Source of the DNA: Spartobacteria bacterium
GTDB lineage: Bacteria > Verrucomicrobiota > Verrucomicrobiia > Chthoniobacterales > Chthoniobacteraceae
Assembly: GCA_021324395.1 (NCBI GenBank)
Contig: JAJPJG010000032.1
Coordinates: forward strand, 62,001-126,000
Reading direction: 5' to 3'
DNA length: 64,000 nucleotides
Part shown: one piece after another, positions 1-12,336 of the stretch
How positions within the stretch are numbered: position 1 is the first letter of the stretch
Layout: each line of letters starts with the position of its first letter
Made by a program: the position numbers and the translations under genes
The notes under the pieces: model-generated
Told to the model about the DNA's origin: nothing
The model's database searches: none
What the model saw: the letters and a program-made list of their open reading frames with translations, nothing else

Positions 1-1229
1 TGGATGCCTTCCGCCAGCGACGAGATGACGATTTCCGTGAGTGTGTGCGTGAACGTATCGCGACCGGTGCCCTCGGTTTCGTCCGACCAGATCACGATCG
101 CGCCGTTATTCTGGAATGCCTGCGACGCCATGATCTGCGGCACGACGATCGAGAGGAAATTGTCGCCCATCGCGATGCGGTTGCCGTCGGAGCCGGCTTT
201 CCACGTGATGCCATTGTAGGTGAACGCAGTGCCCAGCGCCGTGTGCATGTCGTTGAATTGATCGGGCGTGATGAGGTTGTATTTGCCGACATTGTTATTG
301 GTCAGGTCGGTCTGGAGCTGCTGGAGCGGCGCCCAATGGCCGACCTGCGGATTGGTCGGGCTGAAGTTCGCGCTGCCGCTGCTGCCGTTGGTGTCCTCGA
401 AGAAGAGCGTGCCGTCGTGCTTCGCGGCGAAGTCATATTGATGGCTGCCGTTGTAGGGATTCGTGTAGCTCGCGGATGTGCCGCTGAAGCTTTTGAGCGG
501 AACGGTCCATTGGCTGGAATTCGCGACCGTGCTGGTAAGGCTGGCGCTGCCCGGCTGGTTGACGGTGCCGCTGTTCGGTGTCAGGTCGATGTCCTCCTGA
601 TATGATTTCCACGAGATGCCGGCGTTTTGCAGCAAGCCGGTAAGGTGCTGCGGCGCGGTGCCGCCGTTGTTGGTCTTGATCGCGGCGACGCTGCCGTTGC
701 TCGCGGCGTAGGGATCGTTGTCGTTCAGCACGCCGTAGTTGCTGCCCGCTTCCTGCCAGACGTAGTTCGGCTCCGAGGGATGGACGCTCGGCGGAGTGCC
801 GGTTGGCGTTGAAAGCACGCTGTGATAAGCGCTCGCATACGAAACGCCCGCGGTGATGCCGCTGTTCGCCGTGATCACCGGGCTGTAGCCGGATTGATAC
901 GAGTAGGTCTGCGTGCCTGCATCATATTTGTAGTTGATCAGGCTGTTGAGATAGGGCGCGGCCGCGTTCTGAAACAGAGCCGCGAAGCCGCTGCCGTTTG
1001 TCACACCGGCGTTCGCGCCGGAGGTGGTCATGGTTCCTTCACCCGCCGGCTGGGTGAAGTTGTGATTTTCCAGCTCGATGTAAAAAACGTCACCGAGTTG
1101 TTGCGCCTTCGCCGGGGACGCCGCGAGCGCGCCGGCCAGGCAGACGCCGAGGGCAAGCGCCGCACGAAAAGCGCGGGAGGTTTTTGACTTATTATCAAAT
1201 GAGTATTGCTGCTGAGTGATTGTTTTCAT
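1..1229 (-). CDS. secreted phosphoesterase family protein (PF04185 type), 3' end cut by window edge
   Basis: I translated this frame by hand from the ATG at 1229; it stays open for 409 codons to the left edge. A long n-region is followed by a hydrophobic stretch (residues 21-40) and a probable cleavage site after AKA (42), so the protein is exported. The mature N-terminus has ELENHNF (52-58), then HPSEPNYVW (150-158) and WSDETEGTGRD (381-391), the conserved blocks of the phosphoesterase family that includes acid phosphatases and phospholipase C. It probably hydrolyses phosphate esters in the periplasm or outside the cell; the substrate cannot be told. The C-terminus lies outside the window. 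A Pho-box-like region lies upstream. Confidence 0.85.
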   Translation of the reverse strand, partial: MKTITQQQYSFDNKSKTSRAFRAALALGVCLAGALAASPAKAQQLGDVFYIELENHNFTQPAGEGTMTTSGANAGVTNGSGFAALFQNAAAPYLNSLINYKYDAGTQTYSYQSGYSPVITANSGITAGVSYASAYHSVLSTPTGTPPSVHPSEPNYVWQEAGSNYGVLNDNDPYAASNGSVAAIKTNNGGTAPQHLTGLLQNAGISWKSYQEDIDLTPNSGTVNQPGSASLTSTVANSSQWTVPLKSFSGTSASYTNPYNGSHQYDFAAKHDGTLFFEDTNGSSGSANFSPTNPQVGHWAPLQQLQTDLTNNNVGKYNLITPDQFNDMHTALGTAFTYNGITWKAGSDGNRIAMGDNFLSIVVPQIMASQAFQNNGAIVIWSDETEGTGRDTFTHTLTEIVISSLAEGI

Positions 1230-1359
1230 TGCGTAACTTCAATGGATGATTGGTTGCTGATGTGTTGTTTTCCTTTTGCCGATAAAATGTTCGGCGCATC
1301 CGTTGAAGCCGCGGAAGCCCGCTCCGGTAAACGAGAAAATAGAAACGATTTGGCGACAA

Positions 1360-1450
1360 TTGTTACGTCGCCGTTACAATTGCGCCGAATGTGGCGAACG
1401 CGTGTCGATTGTCACAAAACTGTGTCGGTTATGACGATTCCGTCACAATC
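1360..1450 (-). promoter_or_regulatory. possible PhoB-type direct repeats upstream of the phosphoesterase gene
   Basis: In the 267-base gap between this gene and the next, GTTAC occurs at 1362 and again at 1373, exactly 11 bases apart. The block TTGTCACAAAACTGTGTC (1409-1426) matches the E. coli Pho box consensus at about 14 of 18 positions. Pho boxes are 11-base direct repeats, and the downstream gene encodes a phosphate-releasing enzyme family. The best match lies on the plus strand, opposite to the gene, which weakens the call. The rest of the gap holds no ORF worth naming. Confidence 0.3.
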
Positions 1451-1496
1451 CAATCCTCACATTCCGCGTGAAAACATCACGCCTGCCGCGCAGTGC

Positions 1497-2690
1497 TTAA
1501 AGATCCGAAATCGAGCCGAACTCGGGATCGAACAGCCGGCGGTAGGTGCGGATCAGCTCGGAGTCGGTCATCGCGGAAATGTGGTCGCAGAGGATGCGCT
1601 CGGGCGTGGCGCTGTCGAGGAGCCGGGCTTCGATTTCCGGTGCGAGAAGGCGGGCGGGTTTGCCTCCGGCGTAGGCGTCGCGCAATGCGCCGAACAGCTC
1701 GCCGAGGATGCGGCGGCCTTTGAATTCGAGCTGCTTGATCTGAGGCGTCTGGAAGATGAGGTCGATGGCGATGCGCTTGTAAAAGCGGATGCGCTCTTTT
1801 GTTTCATCATCGACGGCGAGGGTGAACGCATGGCGATTTGTCGGCGCATCAGCCTCGCGGGGCTCGAGGCGTGTGGCGTGGATGCACCTGCCGATCTGGC
1901 CGGCGAAGGTGCGCTCGACGGGGCCGGCGAGGAGCGCTTTTTTTAGCTCGTCGAGCCAGCGGCTTTGGGAAGGGTCGAGCGTCCGGCCGCGCTGCCAGCG
2001 TTCGAGATGGTCGAGCGTGATGAACTTTGCGTTCACGCCATCGACGATATCCATCAGGCCGTAGGCGACGTCGTCGGCCCAATCCATGATCTGGCACTCG
2101 ATGCTCTTTTCGCCGCCGCCGACCCATGCGACGACTTCGGCCTGCTCGGGATAAACGAAGTGCGATTTTTCCGCGCCGGTGAAGACCTGCTTGTATTTCA
2201 GCACGCCGTCGAGGAGGGCGCGCGTCGGTTTCATCCCGCCGTCGCCGAAAAGCAGCTCGGCCAAAATGCGGAGTGTCTGCGCGTTGCCCTCAAAGCCGCC
2301 GTGGCTTCGCATCACGTCGTTGAGCGCGGCTTCGCCCGCGTGGCCGAACGGGGGATGGCCGATGTCGTGCGCGAGGCAGCAGGCCTCGACAAGATCGGCA
2401 TCGATGTAAAAATCGTCGCGCAGCAGTTCGCTTTTGCGCCGGAGATGCTGGCAGATGCCGCGCCCGATTTGCGCGACCTCAAGCGAGTGTGTGAGGCGGG
2501 TGCGGTAGAAATCGTATTCGCCGGAGTGGAAGACCTGCGTTTTCGACTGCAACCGGCGGAACGCGGCGGAGAAAAGCACGCGATCGCGGTCGATCTGGAA
2601 CGGCGTCCGCTCGTCGTCGCTGCGGTGCGTGCGCGGGCGGGGGAAAGTCGCGAAATCGAAATCGCGGTAAAACGTATTCTCGGTTCTCAA
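1497..2690 (-). CDS. dgt: dGTPase-like HD-domain dNTP triphosphohydrolase
   Basis: HD-domain protein of the dGTPase family, which removes triphosphate from dGTP or other dNTPs. Counted from the TTG at 2690, it has QIDRDRVLFSAAFRRLQSKTQV (32-53), THSLEVAQIGR (67-77) and AHDIGHPPFGHAGE (107-120), supplying the H...HD...D metal ligands. The frame is open to another TTG at 2762 (421 residues) and has no ATG before the conserved region. I prefer 2690 because it gives the usual short N-terminus ahead of the DERTPFQ block. No Shine-Dalgarno sequence decides between them. It is divergent from the next gene. Confidence 0.85.
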   Translation of the reverse strand: MRTENTFYRDFDFATFPRPRTHRSDDERTPFQIDRDRVLFSAAFRRLQSKTQVFHSGEYDFYRTRLTHSLEVAQIGRGICQHLRRKSELLRDDFYIDADLVEACCLAHDIGHPPFGHAGEAALNDVMRSHGGFEGNAQTLRILAELLFGDGGMKPTRALLDGVLKYKQVFTGAEKSHFVYPEQAEVVAWVGGGEKSIECQIMDWADDVAYGLMDIVDGVNAKFITLDHLERWQRGRTLDPSQSRWLDELKKALLAGPVERTFAGQIGRCIHATRLEPREADAPTNRHAFTLAVDDETKERIRFYKRIAIDLIFQTPQIKQLEFKGRRILGELFGALRDAYAGGKPARLLAPEIEARLLDSATPERILCDHISAMTDSELIRTYRRLFDPEFGSISDL

Positions 2691-2794
2691 CGCGGAGGCA
2701 AAATGGCGCGTTCCGGCGCGGGAAGCGACGAAAATTTGGCTCCGGGGCAATCCTTTAAACAAGCGAGGCGCAAAAGCTGCTGAAATGATGGCTC

Positions 2795-3481
2795 ATGACC
2801 ATTCTCCTCGGATGCAAAATCATCGGCGGCCTGCTCGTCAGCGTCGCCCACCGCTACATCGTGCGCGTGGCGAAAAAAGAGGGACTGTGGTGGGGAATCG
2901 CCGCGATGTTCGTGCCGGGCTTCTCGATCTTCTTCGCGGTGCTGCATCGCGTCGATTTGAAGAAGCCGCTCGTCGTGCAGGTGTGCGGTTTCACGCTCCT
3001 GCTCGCATCGTTCACGATCATGGCGACGAAGACCGCAACGGAGACGTCCGCGCTCGTCGCCGCTGCGAAAAAAACCGCCGCCGCCGAAGACGCGTCCACC
3101 GCAACCGAAGCGGCTACGCCGGCGCCGCAGGTCGAGACATTGGAACAAAAGACTGCGCGCTTGAACGCATGGTTCAAGCAGCTCGAGGCAAAGCGGGCGA
3201 CGTTGAAAACCACGTCGCAGGTCAACGCCTTTAACGCCGAGACGAAGCAATACGAAGCGCTCATGCGCGAAGTGGAGGAGCAGTCGCGCAATGCTTCGCC
3301 CGCCGATCAGGTGGCTTACTTGACCACGTGGTATCAAGCGCTGAACGCCAAGCGCGCAAAGCTCGACCCGAATGACGCTGCAGCCGTGCACGCTTTTAAC
3401 GAAGAAGCCGCGCGTTACCAGGCCGCGCTGCACGCGAAGAACAATCCGCCGCCGGCACAAGTCGTCGCGAGCGCGAAATAA
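2795..3481 (+). CDS. hypothetical membrane-anchored helical protein
   Basis: 228 residues, family not recognised. The N-terminal third has two hydrophobic segments (about residues 3-20 and 30-85, the second probably two helices). An Ala/Thr-rich linker follows, then a charged helical region (about 110-215) rich in Ala, Lys, Glu and Gln. That region holds two similar stretches built around LNAWFKQLEAKRATL and LTTWYQALNAKRAKL, so it looks like a duplicated helical unit. The likely topology is a membrane anchor with a soluble helical tail. It ends one base before the convergent ketosynthase stop. No function can be given. Confidence 0.7.
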   Translation: MTILLGCKIIGGLLVSVAHRYIVRVAKKEGLWWGIAAMFVPGFSIFFAVLHRVDLKKPLVVQVCGFTLLLASFTIMATKTATETSALVAAAKKTAAAEDASTATEAATPAPQVETLEQKTARLNAWFKQLEAKRATLKTTSQVNAFNAETKQYEALMREVEEQSRNASPADQVAYLTTWYQALNAKRAKLDPNDAAAVHAFNEEAARYQAALHAKNNPPPAQVVASAK

Positions 3482-4729
3482 TCAGACGCGCCCGAGAACG
3501 ATGCAGGAGTTGATGCCGCCGAAGCCAAAGGCGTTGCTCATCACGTAGTTTAACTTCTGCTTTCGCCCGGCGTTTGGCACCACGTCGAGGTCGCACGCCG
3601 GGTCGGGAGTCTGCCAGTGCAGCGTCGGCGGAACGTATTCATGCTCGATCGCCAGCGCACAGAGCGCCGCCTCGATCGCGCCGGTCGCGCCAAGCGGGTG
3701 CGCGGTGTAAGCCTTCGTTCCGCTGACGGCGAGCTTCGAGGCGTGACCGTCGAAGACGGCCTTGATGCACTCGCACTCGTTCGAGTCGTTCATCTGCGTC
3801 GAGCTGGCGTGGGCATTGATGTAATCGATTTGCTCCGGCGCGACCTGCGCATCGGCGAGCGTCGCGCGCATGCAATCGGCGACCGCTTCACCGCCAGGCA
3901 GCGGCGATGTCATGTGATACGCCTCGTTGTTCAACGCGTAGCCGAGCACCTCGGCGTAAATGTGCGCTCCGCGCCGCAGCGCGTGTTCGTATTCCTCGAC
4001 CACCACACTCGCCGCGCCTTCGCCCATGACGAAACCATCGCGCGCGAGATCGAACGGCCGGCAAGCGGTGTGCGGATCGTCGCCGTTGTAGCGACTCATC
4101 GTTTTAATGAAATCGAATGCGCCAAACGTGAGCGGACTCAGCGGCGCCTCGGCCGCGCCGGCGACGATCACATCCGCCATGTCGTCGCGGATGTAACGCA
4201 ATGCTTCGCCGACGGAAATCGTGCCGCTCGCGCAGGAGTTCGAGTTCGTCGTGCCGACGCCGCGGAAGCCGCATTCGATCGCGATGTTCGAGTGCGCGGA
4301 ACCGCCGAAGACTTGCAGCGCGAGTGTCTGGTTTACGCCGCGCGCGCCTTTCTTTAAAAAACGTTGATGCTCGCTCTCCGCGTTGGAAATGCCGCCGAGC
4401 GCAGTGCCGAAGCTGACGCCGGTGCGCGACTGCGGGCGTTCGCGCGACCACGCGAGATTCGCGTCGTCGAGCGCGAGCAGCGCGGATGCGACGGAAAATT
4501 GCGCGTAGCGGTCGAGGCGCTTCAACCGGTGCGGCGGGAAAAATCGCGCCGGATCCCAGTCGCGAATCTCGCCGCCGTTGTGCGCGTGCAGCTCGCTCGT
4601 GTCGAAACCGGTGATGCGCGTGATCCCGCTTTTGTGCGCGAGAATGCCGCGCCAGAATGCGTCCTTCCCGATGCCGATGCAGGTGATCGGCCCGATGCCG
4701 GTGATGACTGCGCGCCGTTTAGTTTTCAT
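3482..4729 (-). CDS. beta-ketoacyl synthase (FabF/KAS II type)
   Basis: 415-residue condensing enzyme of the thiolase fold. The catalytic triad is visible: Cys166 in NSCASGT, His307 in NAHASST and His344 in YTAHPLGATGA. The usual NAHGTST is NAHASST here. Length and motifs fit FabF-like enzymes that condense malonyl-ACP with an acyl chain. The start overlaps the SRPBCC gene by 11 bases, so the two are cotranscribed. That pairing, with no fabD, acpP or fabG next to it, suggests a dedicated acyl or polyketide product rather than housekeeping fatty-acid elongation. Reading it as the main FabF cannot be excluded. Confidence 0.9.
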   Translation of the reverse strand: MKTKRRAVITGIGPITCIGIGKDAFWRGILAHKSGITRITGFDTSELHAHNGGEIRDWDPARFFPPHRLKRLDRYAQFSVASALLALDDANLAWSRERPQSRTGVSFGTALGGISNAESEHQRFLKKGARGVNQTLALQVFGGSAHSNIAIECGFRGVGTTNSNSCASGTISVGEALRYIRDDMADVIVAGAAEAPLSPLTFGAFDFIKTMSRYNGDDPHTACRPFDLARDGFVMGEGAASVVVEEYEHALRRGAHIYAEVLGYALNNEAYHMTSPLPGGEAVADCMRATLADAQVAPEQIDYINAHASSTQMNDSNECECIKAVFDGHASKLAVSGTKAYTAHPLGATGAIEAALCALAIEHEYVPPTLHWQTPDPACDLDVVPNAGRKQKLNYVMSNAFGFGGINSCIVLGRV

Positions 4730-5159
4730 TTTCCAGATACCGTTTCATGCAGTGCAGCGTCTTGTTCGCGATGTTCTCGATGAAAAATCCGCCGATGATT
4801 TTGTCAGCAAGCGGAGCGAGAGCCGGCACGCGGAATTGCAGGTCGTGCCTGATCTCCACGTGAACGCCCTCGGGCGTCTCGGTGAAAGTCCAGACGACGT
4901 CCATGCCTTTGGTGAAGGCTTTTAAGTGACGAAAGCGCACCTCGCATTGATCGCGATCGATGATTTGTTCCGAGATCCACGCGATTGGAATGCCGGAGCG
5001 GGATGCGGCCATTTTCACGACGTTGCGCGTCGGCGTTTTTTCAAAAAAATGGATGTAGCGATAGTGCGGCAAAATACGCGGCCAGAGCTCGAGGTTCGCC
5101 GCCGTCTCGAAAATCCGCTCGCGCGGAGCATGCATGAGAATCGAGTTGCCGGTGTGCAT
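4719..5159 (-). CDS. SRPBCC/START-fold protein (polyketide cyclase/aromatase-like)
   Basis: 146 residues from the ATG at 5159; an in-frame TTG at 5180 would add seven residues. N-terminal APRERIFETAANLELWPRILPHYRYI has the pattern of SRPBCC-superfamily proteins, which hold hydrophobic ligands in a deep cavity and include polyketide cyclases and CoQ10-binding proteins. No catalytic residues can be assigned. It overlaps the downstream ketosynthase start by 11 bases, so its ligand is probably the ketosynthase product or intermediate. It is divergent from the DUF2721 gene. Confidence 0.75.
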   Translation of the reverse strand: MHTGNSILMHAPRERIFETAANLELWPRILPHYRYIHFFEKTPTRNVVKMAASRSGIPIAWISEQIIDRDQCEVRFRHLKAFTKGMDVVWTFTETPEGVHVEIRHDLQFRVPALAPLADKIIGGFFIENIANKTLHCMKRYLENEN

Positions 5160-5286
5160 TTTTGAAACTTGGGTCCGCAAAAAACAGCTGTCGAGCGCGA
5201 AGGCCGCACTTTCGCGCAGGCATCGCGGCAGCGCAACGAGAGCGCGCTATTTTCTTTTTACGGATTTTGTTAAATCATCGCCGCCG

Positions 5287-5793
5287 ATGGATGCCTTTTC
5301 GCAAAACCCGTTCGCGCTGCTCACGCTGATCGCCGCGCCGGCGATTCTGACCAACGCGACCTCGGTGCTCGCCCTGAGCACGAGCAACCGCTTTCTCCGC
5401 GCGAACGAACGAATGCGCGATCTGACGACGCAACTCGAATCGGCCAACCTCACGCGCGAACATCGCTCGCTGCTGATTTCGCACGTGAATCGCGTGGAGA
5501 AGCAGGCGCTCGCGCTGTTGAGCGCGTTGCACGGCGCGTATGTCTCGCTCGGATCGTTCGCTAGCGCGAGTTTGATTTCGGTCGTCGGCGCCGGGCTGGC
5601 GACGATGTCGTTTTCGTGGCTGGTGCATGCGATCGAGGCGCTGGCGCTGCTCATCGGCTTCGTCGGCGCGGGCGGGCTGGTCTGGGGATGCGTGCATTTG
5701 TTTCGCGCGACGCAATCGTCGATGATCACGATGTCGGAGCAGGCGCAGTTCATTCGCTCGCGCGAACGGCATTTCGAAATCGAAAACGCGTGA
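5287..5793 (+). CDS. DUF2721 membrane protein
   Basis: 168 residues from ATG 5287; the frame is open further upstream but would run into the divergent gene. N-terminal LTLIAAPAILTNATSVLALSTSNR is the DUF2721 signature. Three hydrophobic helices (about residues 9-32, 85-108 and 112-137) flank a charged, coiled-coil-like stretch (35-75). The function of the family is unknown; it is an inner-membrane protein. Confidence 0.8.
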   Translation: MDAFSQNPFALLTLIAAPAILTNATSVLALSTSNRFLRANERMRDLTTQLESANLTREHRSLLISHVNRVEKQALALLSALHGAYVSLGSFASASLISVVGAGLATMSFSWLVHAIEALALLIGFVGAGGLVWGCVHLFRATQSSMITMSEQAQFIRSRERHFEIENA

Positions 5794-5839
5794 TGGCTTT
5801 CCCATTGACGCGACTCTTCGCGCTTTTACACTCCGGCAA

Positions 5840-6028
5840 ATGATCGCGTTGATTCGAAAGCTGTTCTGGCTCGCGCTGTTTGTGGTCTTCACGTTTTGCT
5901 TCGTCGTCATTTTTGAGCACGGCACGTCGAATTTCTCGCAAAACGCGCAAGTCGAAATTCAGGCGTTGCAAAAAGCATTCGGCAAAATCAATCGGCCGAA
6001 AGATACCAGCGACAAGATCGGACAGTAA
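5840..6028 (+). CDS. small LapA-like membrane protein
   Basis: 62 residues. One strong hydrophobic helix (about residues 8-26) is followed by a charged amphipathic tail with QNAQVEIQALQKAFGKI. The size and layout resemble LapA/DUF1049 proteins, but the match is loose. Its TAA is five bases before the GTG start of the next gene, so it is probably in one transcript with it. Confidence 0.55.
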   Translation: MIALIRKLFWLALFVVFTFCFVVIFEHGTSNFSQNAQVEIQALQKAFGKINRPKDTSDKIGQ

Positions 6029-6033
6029 ACACG

Positions 6034-9886
<3,853 letters not shown>

Positions 9887-10035
9887 TTGTCTGGGCTTCC
9901 TTTTGAAGGTGTGCCCCCTAAAAAGCAGGAAGCAGACCAGCCCGTGCGCAGTCTCACTTTTTCTCGCAAAAACGCATTTCCACAGAAGCAAATAGCGCTC
10001 TCAACTTTGCGCAAACTGCAATAAAACGCGGGTTT

Positions 10036-10674
10036 TTACAGCGCCGATTGCGCTGCGGAAATGAATGCGCGCATCTTTTCGCGATCCTTGCGTCCCGGCG
10101 CGCTCTCGACTCCGCTGGCTACATCGACAGCAAACGGACGCACGCGCCGAACGGCTTCAGCGACATTTTCCGCAGTTAAACCTCCGGACAACACGAGTTT
10201 TACCTGCGGATTTTCGCTCGCGAATTTTTCCGCGAGCGCAAGATCCACCAATTTTCCCGTTCCGCCAAACTGACCGGCGGAAAACGCGTCGAGCAAAATC
10301 CACGGCGTTTGAAAGCGCGCGACATTTTCCAGCGTCGCAGCATCACGCGCGGCTACCGCTTTGAAAAACTGCAAACCGCGCCTGGCAAAATGCGCGCAAA
10401 AATCTGCGTCTTCGTCACCGTGCAACTGCACAGCGTCGATGAACGGCAGCGCGAAAACCTCATCTGTTTCCGAGCGCGTCGGATTTACCATTACTGCGAC
10501 GCGCGTAACGAACGGCGAAAGTTCGCGAATCCAATTCGATTCCTCGCGCAAATCGATGAAACGTTTCGAGCCGGTGAAAAGATTAAAGCCGAGCGCGTCG
10601 GCTCCGAGTTCGATCGCTGCTTCCGCATCGGCGCGATTCGTCACGCCGCAAATCTTGACGCGAACACGGCTCAT
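10036..10674 (-). CDS. trpF: phosphoribosylanthranilate isomerase
   Basis: 212 residues from ATG 10674. The TIM-barrel enzyme converts phosphoribosylanthranilate to CdRP in tryptophan synthesis. Cys9 in VKICGVTN is the catalytic base; the acidic partner lies in LLDAFSAGQFGGTG, and LSGGLTAENV is the phosphate-binding loop. The start codon shares ATGA (10671-10674) with the stop of the Anbu-like protease gene, so it is translationally coupled to it. No other trp genes are present. Confidence 0.93.
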   Translation of the reverse strand: MSRVRVKICGVTNRADAEAAIELGADALGFNLFTGSKRFIDLREESNWIRELSPFVTRVAVMVNPTRSETDEVFALPFIDAVQLHGDEDADFCAHFARRGLQFFKAVAARDAATLENVARFQTPWILLDAFSAGQFGGTGKLVDLALAEKFASENPQVKLVLSGGLTAENVAEAVRRVRPFAVDVASGVESAPGRKDREKMRAFISAAQSAL

Positions 10675-11438
10675 TGCACGCCGGGCTGGCGGTCGACGTT
10701 CGCAAATTCGAGGTGCGGGATTTTGCTGACGAGTTCCACAAGTCCGTCCTGCCATTCCTTGCGAACCCGCTCCAGGTAAGGATCTCCGTCTTCGAGACGC
10801 ATGCGATATTTCACCGTAAGCGAGTCGCGCTCGTAGCAGAAAATGTCAAACGGCGTTCCAACGGAGAGATTGCTCTTCATCGTCGATTCGAGCGAGAGCA
10901 CGCCAAATTTCAGCGCTTCAACGAGCGATGTCTCGTAGTGAAAACCGCGATCGAGAATTGGTTTGCCGTATTTGAATTCGCCGATCTGCAAAAACGGCGA
11001 CTCGATATCGGCGTGAATGGCGTTGCCTTGCGGATAAACGTGAAAAATCTGGTGCGGCAAGCCGGCGATTTGTCCGCCGACAATGACGTGGATGTTGAAA
11101 CTAAAACCGTCGGCCTGCAGCGCAAGGCGATCGAGCCGCTCGACCTGTCGAATCTTCGAGCCGACGTAGCGCGCGGTTTCATACATCGTCGGCTGATTCA
11201 GCAAATGCGGCAGTTCCGGATCGGTTTCTCCGCGCGCGATGTCTTCGTCAATGAGCGACATCACCGTTTGCGTTAGCGACAAATTTCCAGACGTCATCAA
11301 AGAAATCACGCGCTGCCCGTCGCGTGCATGAACGCGCATTTTCGGATGAATCGTGATGTTGTCGACGCCCGCGGTCGTGCGCGAATCGGACAAAAAGACG
11401 ATGCCTTGCCGGCACAAAGGACTGAGGCAATAAGTCAT
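10671..11438 (-). CDS. Anbu-type proteasome-like peptidase
   Basis: 255 residues from ATG 11438. MTYCLSPLCRQGIVFLSDSRTTAGVDNI matches the start of Anbu (ancestral beta-subunit) proteins: Thr2 would become the N-terminal nucleophile after Met removal, and SDSRT is the proteasome beta-fold signature. Anbu forms open ring or helical assemblies; its physiological substrates are poorly known. Anbu usually sits with alpha-E, transglutaminase-like and ATP-grasp genes. None is here; instead it lies between a PF04020 membrane protein gene (2-base gap) and trpF (4-base overlap). Confidence 0.85.
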   Translation of the reverse strand: MTYCLSPLCRQGIVFLSDSRTTAGVDNITIHPKMRVHARDGQRVISLMTSGNLSLTQTVMSLIDEDIARGETDPELPHLLNQPTMYETARYVGSKIRQVERLDRLALQADGFSFNIHVIVGGQIAGLPHQIFHVYPQGNAIHADIESPFLQIGEFKYGKPILDRGFHYETSLVEALKFGVLSLESTMKSNLSVGTPFDIFCYERDSLTVKYRMRLEDGDPYLERVRKEWQDGLVELVSKIPHLEFANVDRQPGVQ

Positions 11439-11440
11439 GG

Positions 11441-11851
11441 CTAAATGTCGATCACGCGACCACGCACTTGTTTCACTTGCGAATGATGCGTGATGATCTG
11501 CACGCGTCCGCTGCTGTCTTTGAAAAACGCGCTTAGCAGCCAGCTCACGATCGAAATCAGCAGCGCGCCCCAAAACGCGCTGCCGAACGTGTCGACTTGA
11601 AAACAGGGCACGATGCTGCCGACGAGTTTCAGCATCAGCGCGTTCACGATCAAAATGCCGAAACCGAGCGTGAACAAAATAAACGGCAAACTCAGCAGCA
11701 GCACGACGGGCCGGATAAACGCATTCACGATTCCGAGCAGCAGCGATGCGCCGAGCAAGCAGCCGGCGCCTTCGTAGCGGATGCCGGCGATCGGGGCGGC
11801 TATAAAAACGGCTACCGTGGTGATCAGCCAGCGAATGACAAAAGCTTTCAT
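11441..11851 (-). CDS. PF04020 (YvlD/phage holin family IV) membrane protein
   Basis: 136 residues from ATG 11851; a TTG at 11905 would add 18 residues. Four hydrophobic helices cover most of the chain (about 5-22, 28-50, 54-78 and 92-112). The pattern LLGIVNAFIRPVVLLLSLPFILFTLGFGILIVNALML is typical of this family. The function is unknown; some members affect envelope stress or antibiotic tolerance. It ends 2 bases before the Anbu-like gene, so the two are probably one transcript. Confidence 0.8.
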   Translation of the reverse strand: MKAFVIRWLITTVAVFIAAPIAGIRYEGAGCLLGASLLLGIVNAFIRPVVLLLSLPFILFTLGFGILIVNALMLKLVGSIVPCFQVDTFGSAFWGALLISIVSWLLSAFFKDSSGRVQIITHHSQVKQVRGRVIDI

Positions 11852-12006
11852 GTTTTTCCAAAGATACCTAACCACCTGCCCGAAGCCAACTTTCCTCGGC
11901 GACAAAAAAATGGATGGACTGCCATTGGCAAACCCCTAAAATTTCGCGCTTCAAATGCGGGGCGCATAACGCGTCCGGCAGGGAAAAATCTATCATTTAG
12001 ATCATT

Positions 12007-12324
12007 ATGGGAAAAAAAACAGCAACGGTTAAACCAGTAACGGATAACGGCGACGCGCCTGCGAAGCCTGCCGCCGCACGCGCGACCGCGCCGAAAAAAG
12101 CAGCGGCTCCAAAGGTGGCAGCAGCGAAAAAAGCGGCGTCTCAAACCGCGATTTCGCCTGACGACATTGCACTGCGCGCTTATTTCATCGCCGAAAAACG
12201 GCAGGCGCAGGGTCTGCCCGGCGATGCGCATCAGGACTGGCTCGAAGCCGAGCGTCAACTGCTCGCGGAAGCCAAAAAGAAGTCCGCGAAAAAAGCGGCT
12301 CCGAAAAAACCAGCGGTCGCCTAA
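12007..12324 (+). CDS. DUF2934 protein with Lys/Ala-rich tails
   Basis: 105 residues. The N-terminal 45 residues are Ala/Lys/Pro repeats resembling histone H1 tails. DDIALRAYFIAEKRQAQGLPGDAHQDWLEAERQLL (about 51-85) is a DUF2934 domain, and another Lys/Ala tail ends the protein. The basic low-complexity tails suggest nucleic-acid or polyanion binding, which is inference. It is convergent with the receiver gene, 12 bases apart. Confidence 0.75.
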   Translation: MGKKTATVKPVTDNGDAPAKPAAARATAPKKAAAPKVAAAKKAASQTAISPDDIALRAYFIAEKRQAQGLPGDAHQDWLEAERQLLAEAKKKSAKKAAPKKPAVA

Positions 12325-12336
12325 ACCGGCTGTCGG

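Noticed and set aside
45..605. Plus-strand ORF of 186 codons
   Set aside because: It is antisense to the phosphoesterase frame, which continues with conserved motifs across it; the plus-strand product has no recognisable pattern.
2785..3234. Arg-rich plus-strand ORF overlapping the hypothetical membrane protein gene
   Set aside because: It is a frame-shadow; the frame at 2795-3481 has membrane helices and repeated helical units and ends exactly at the neighbouring gene.
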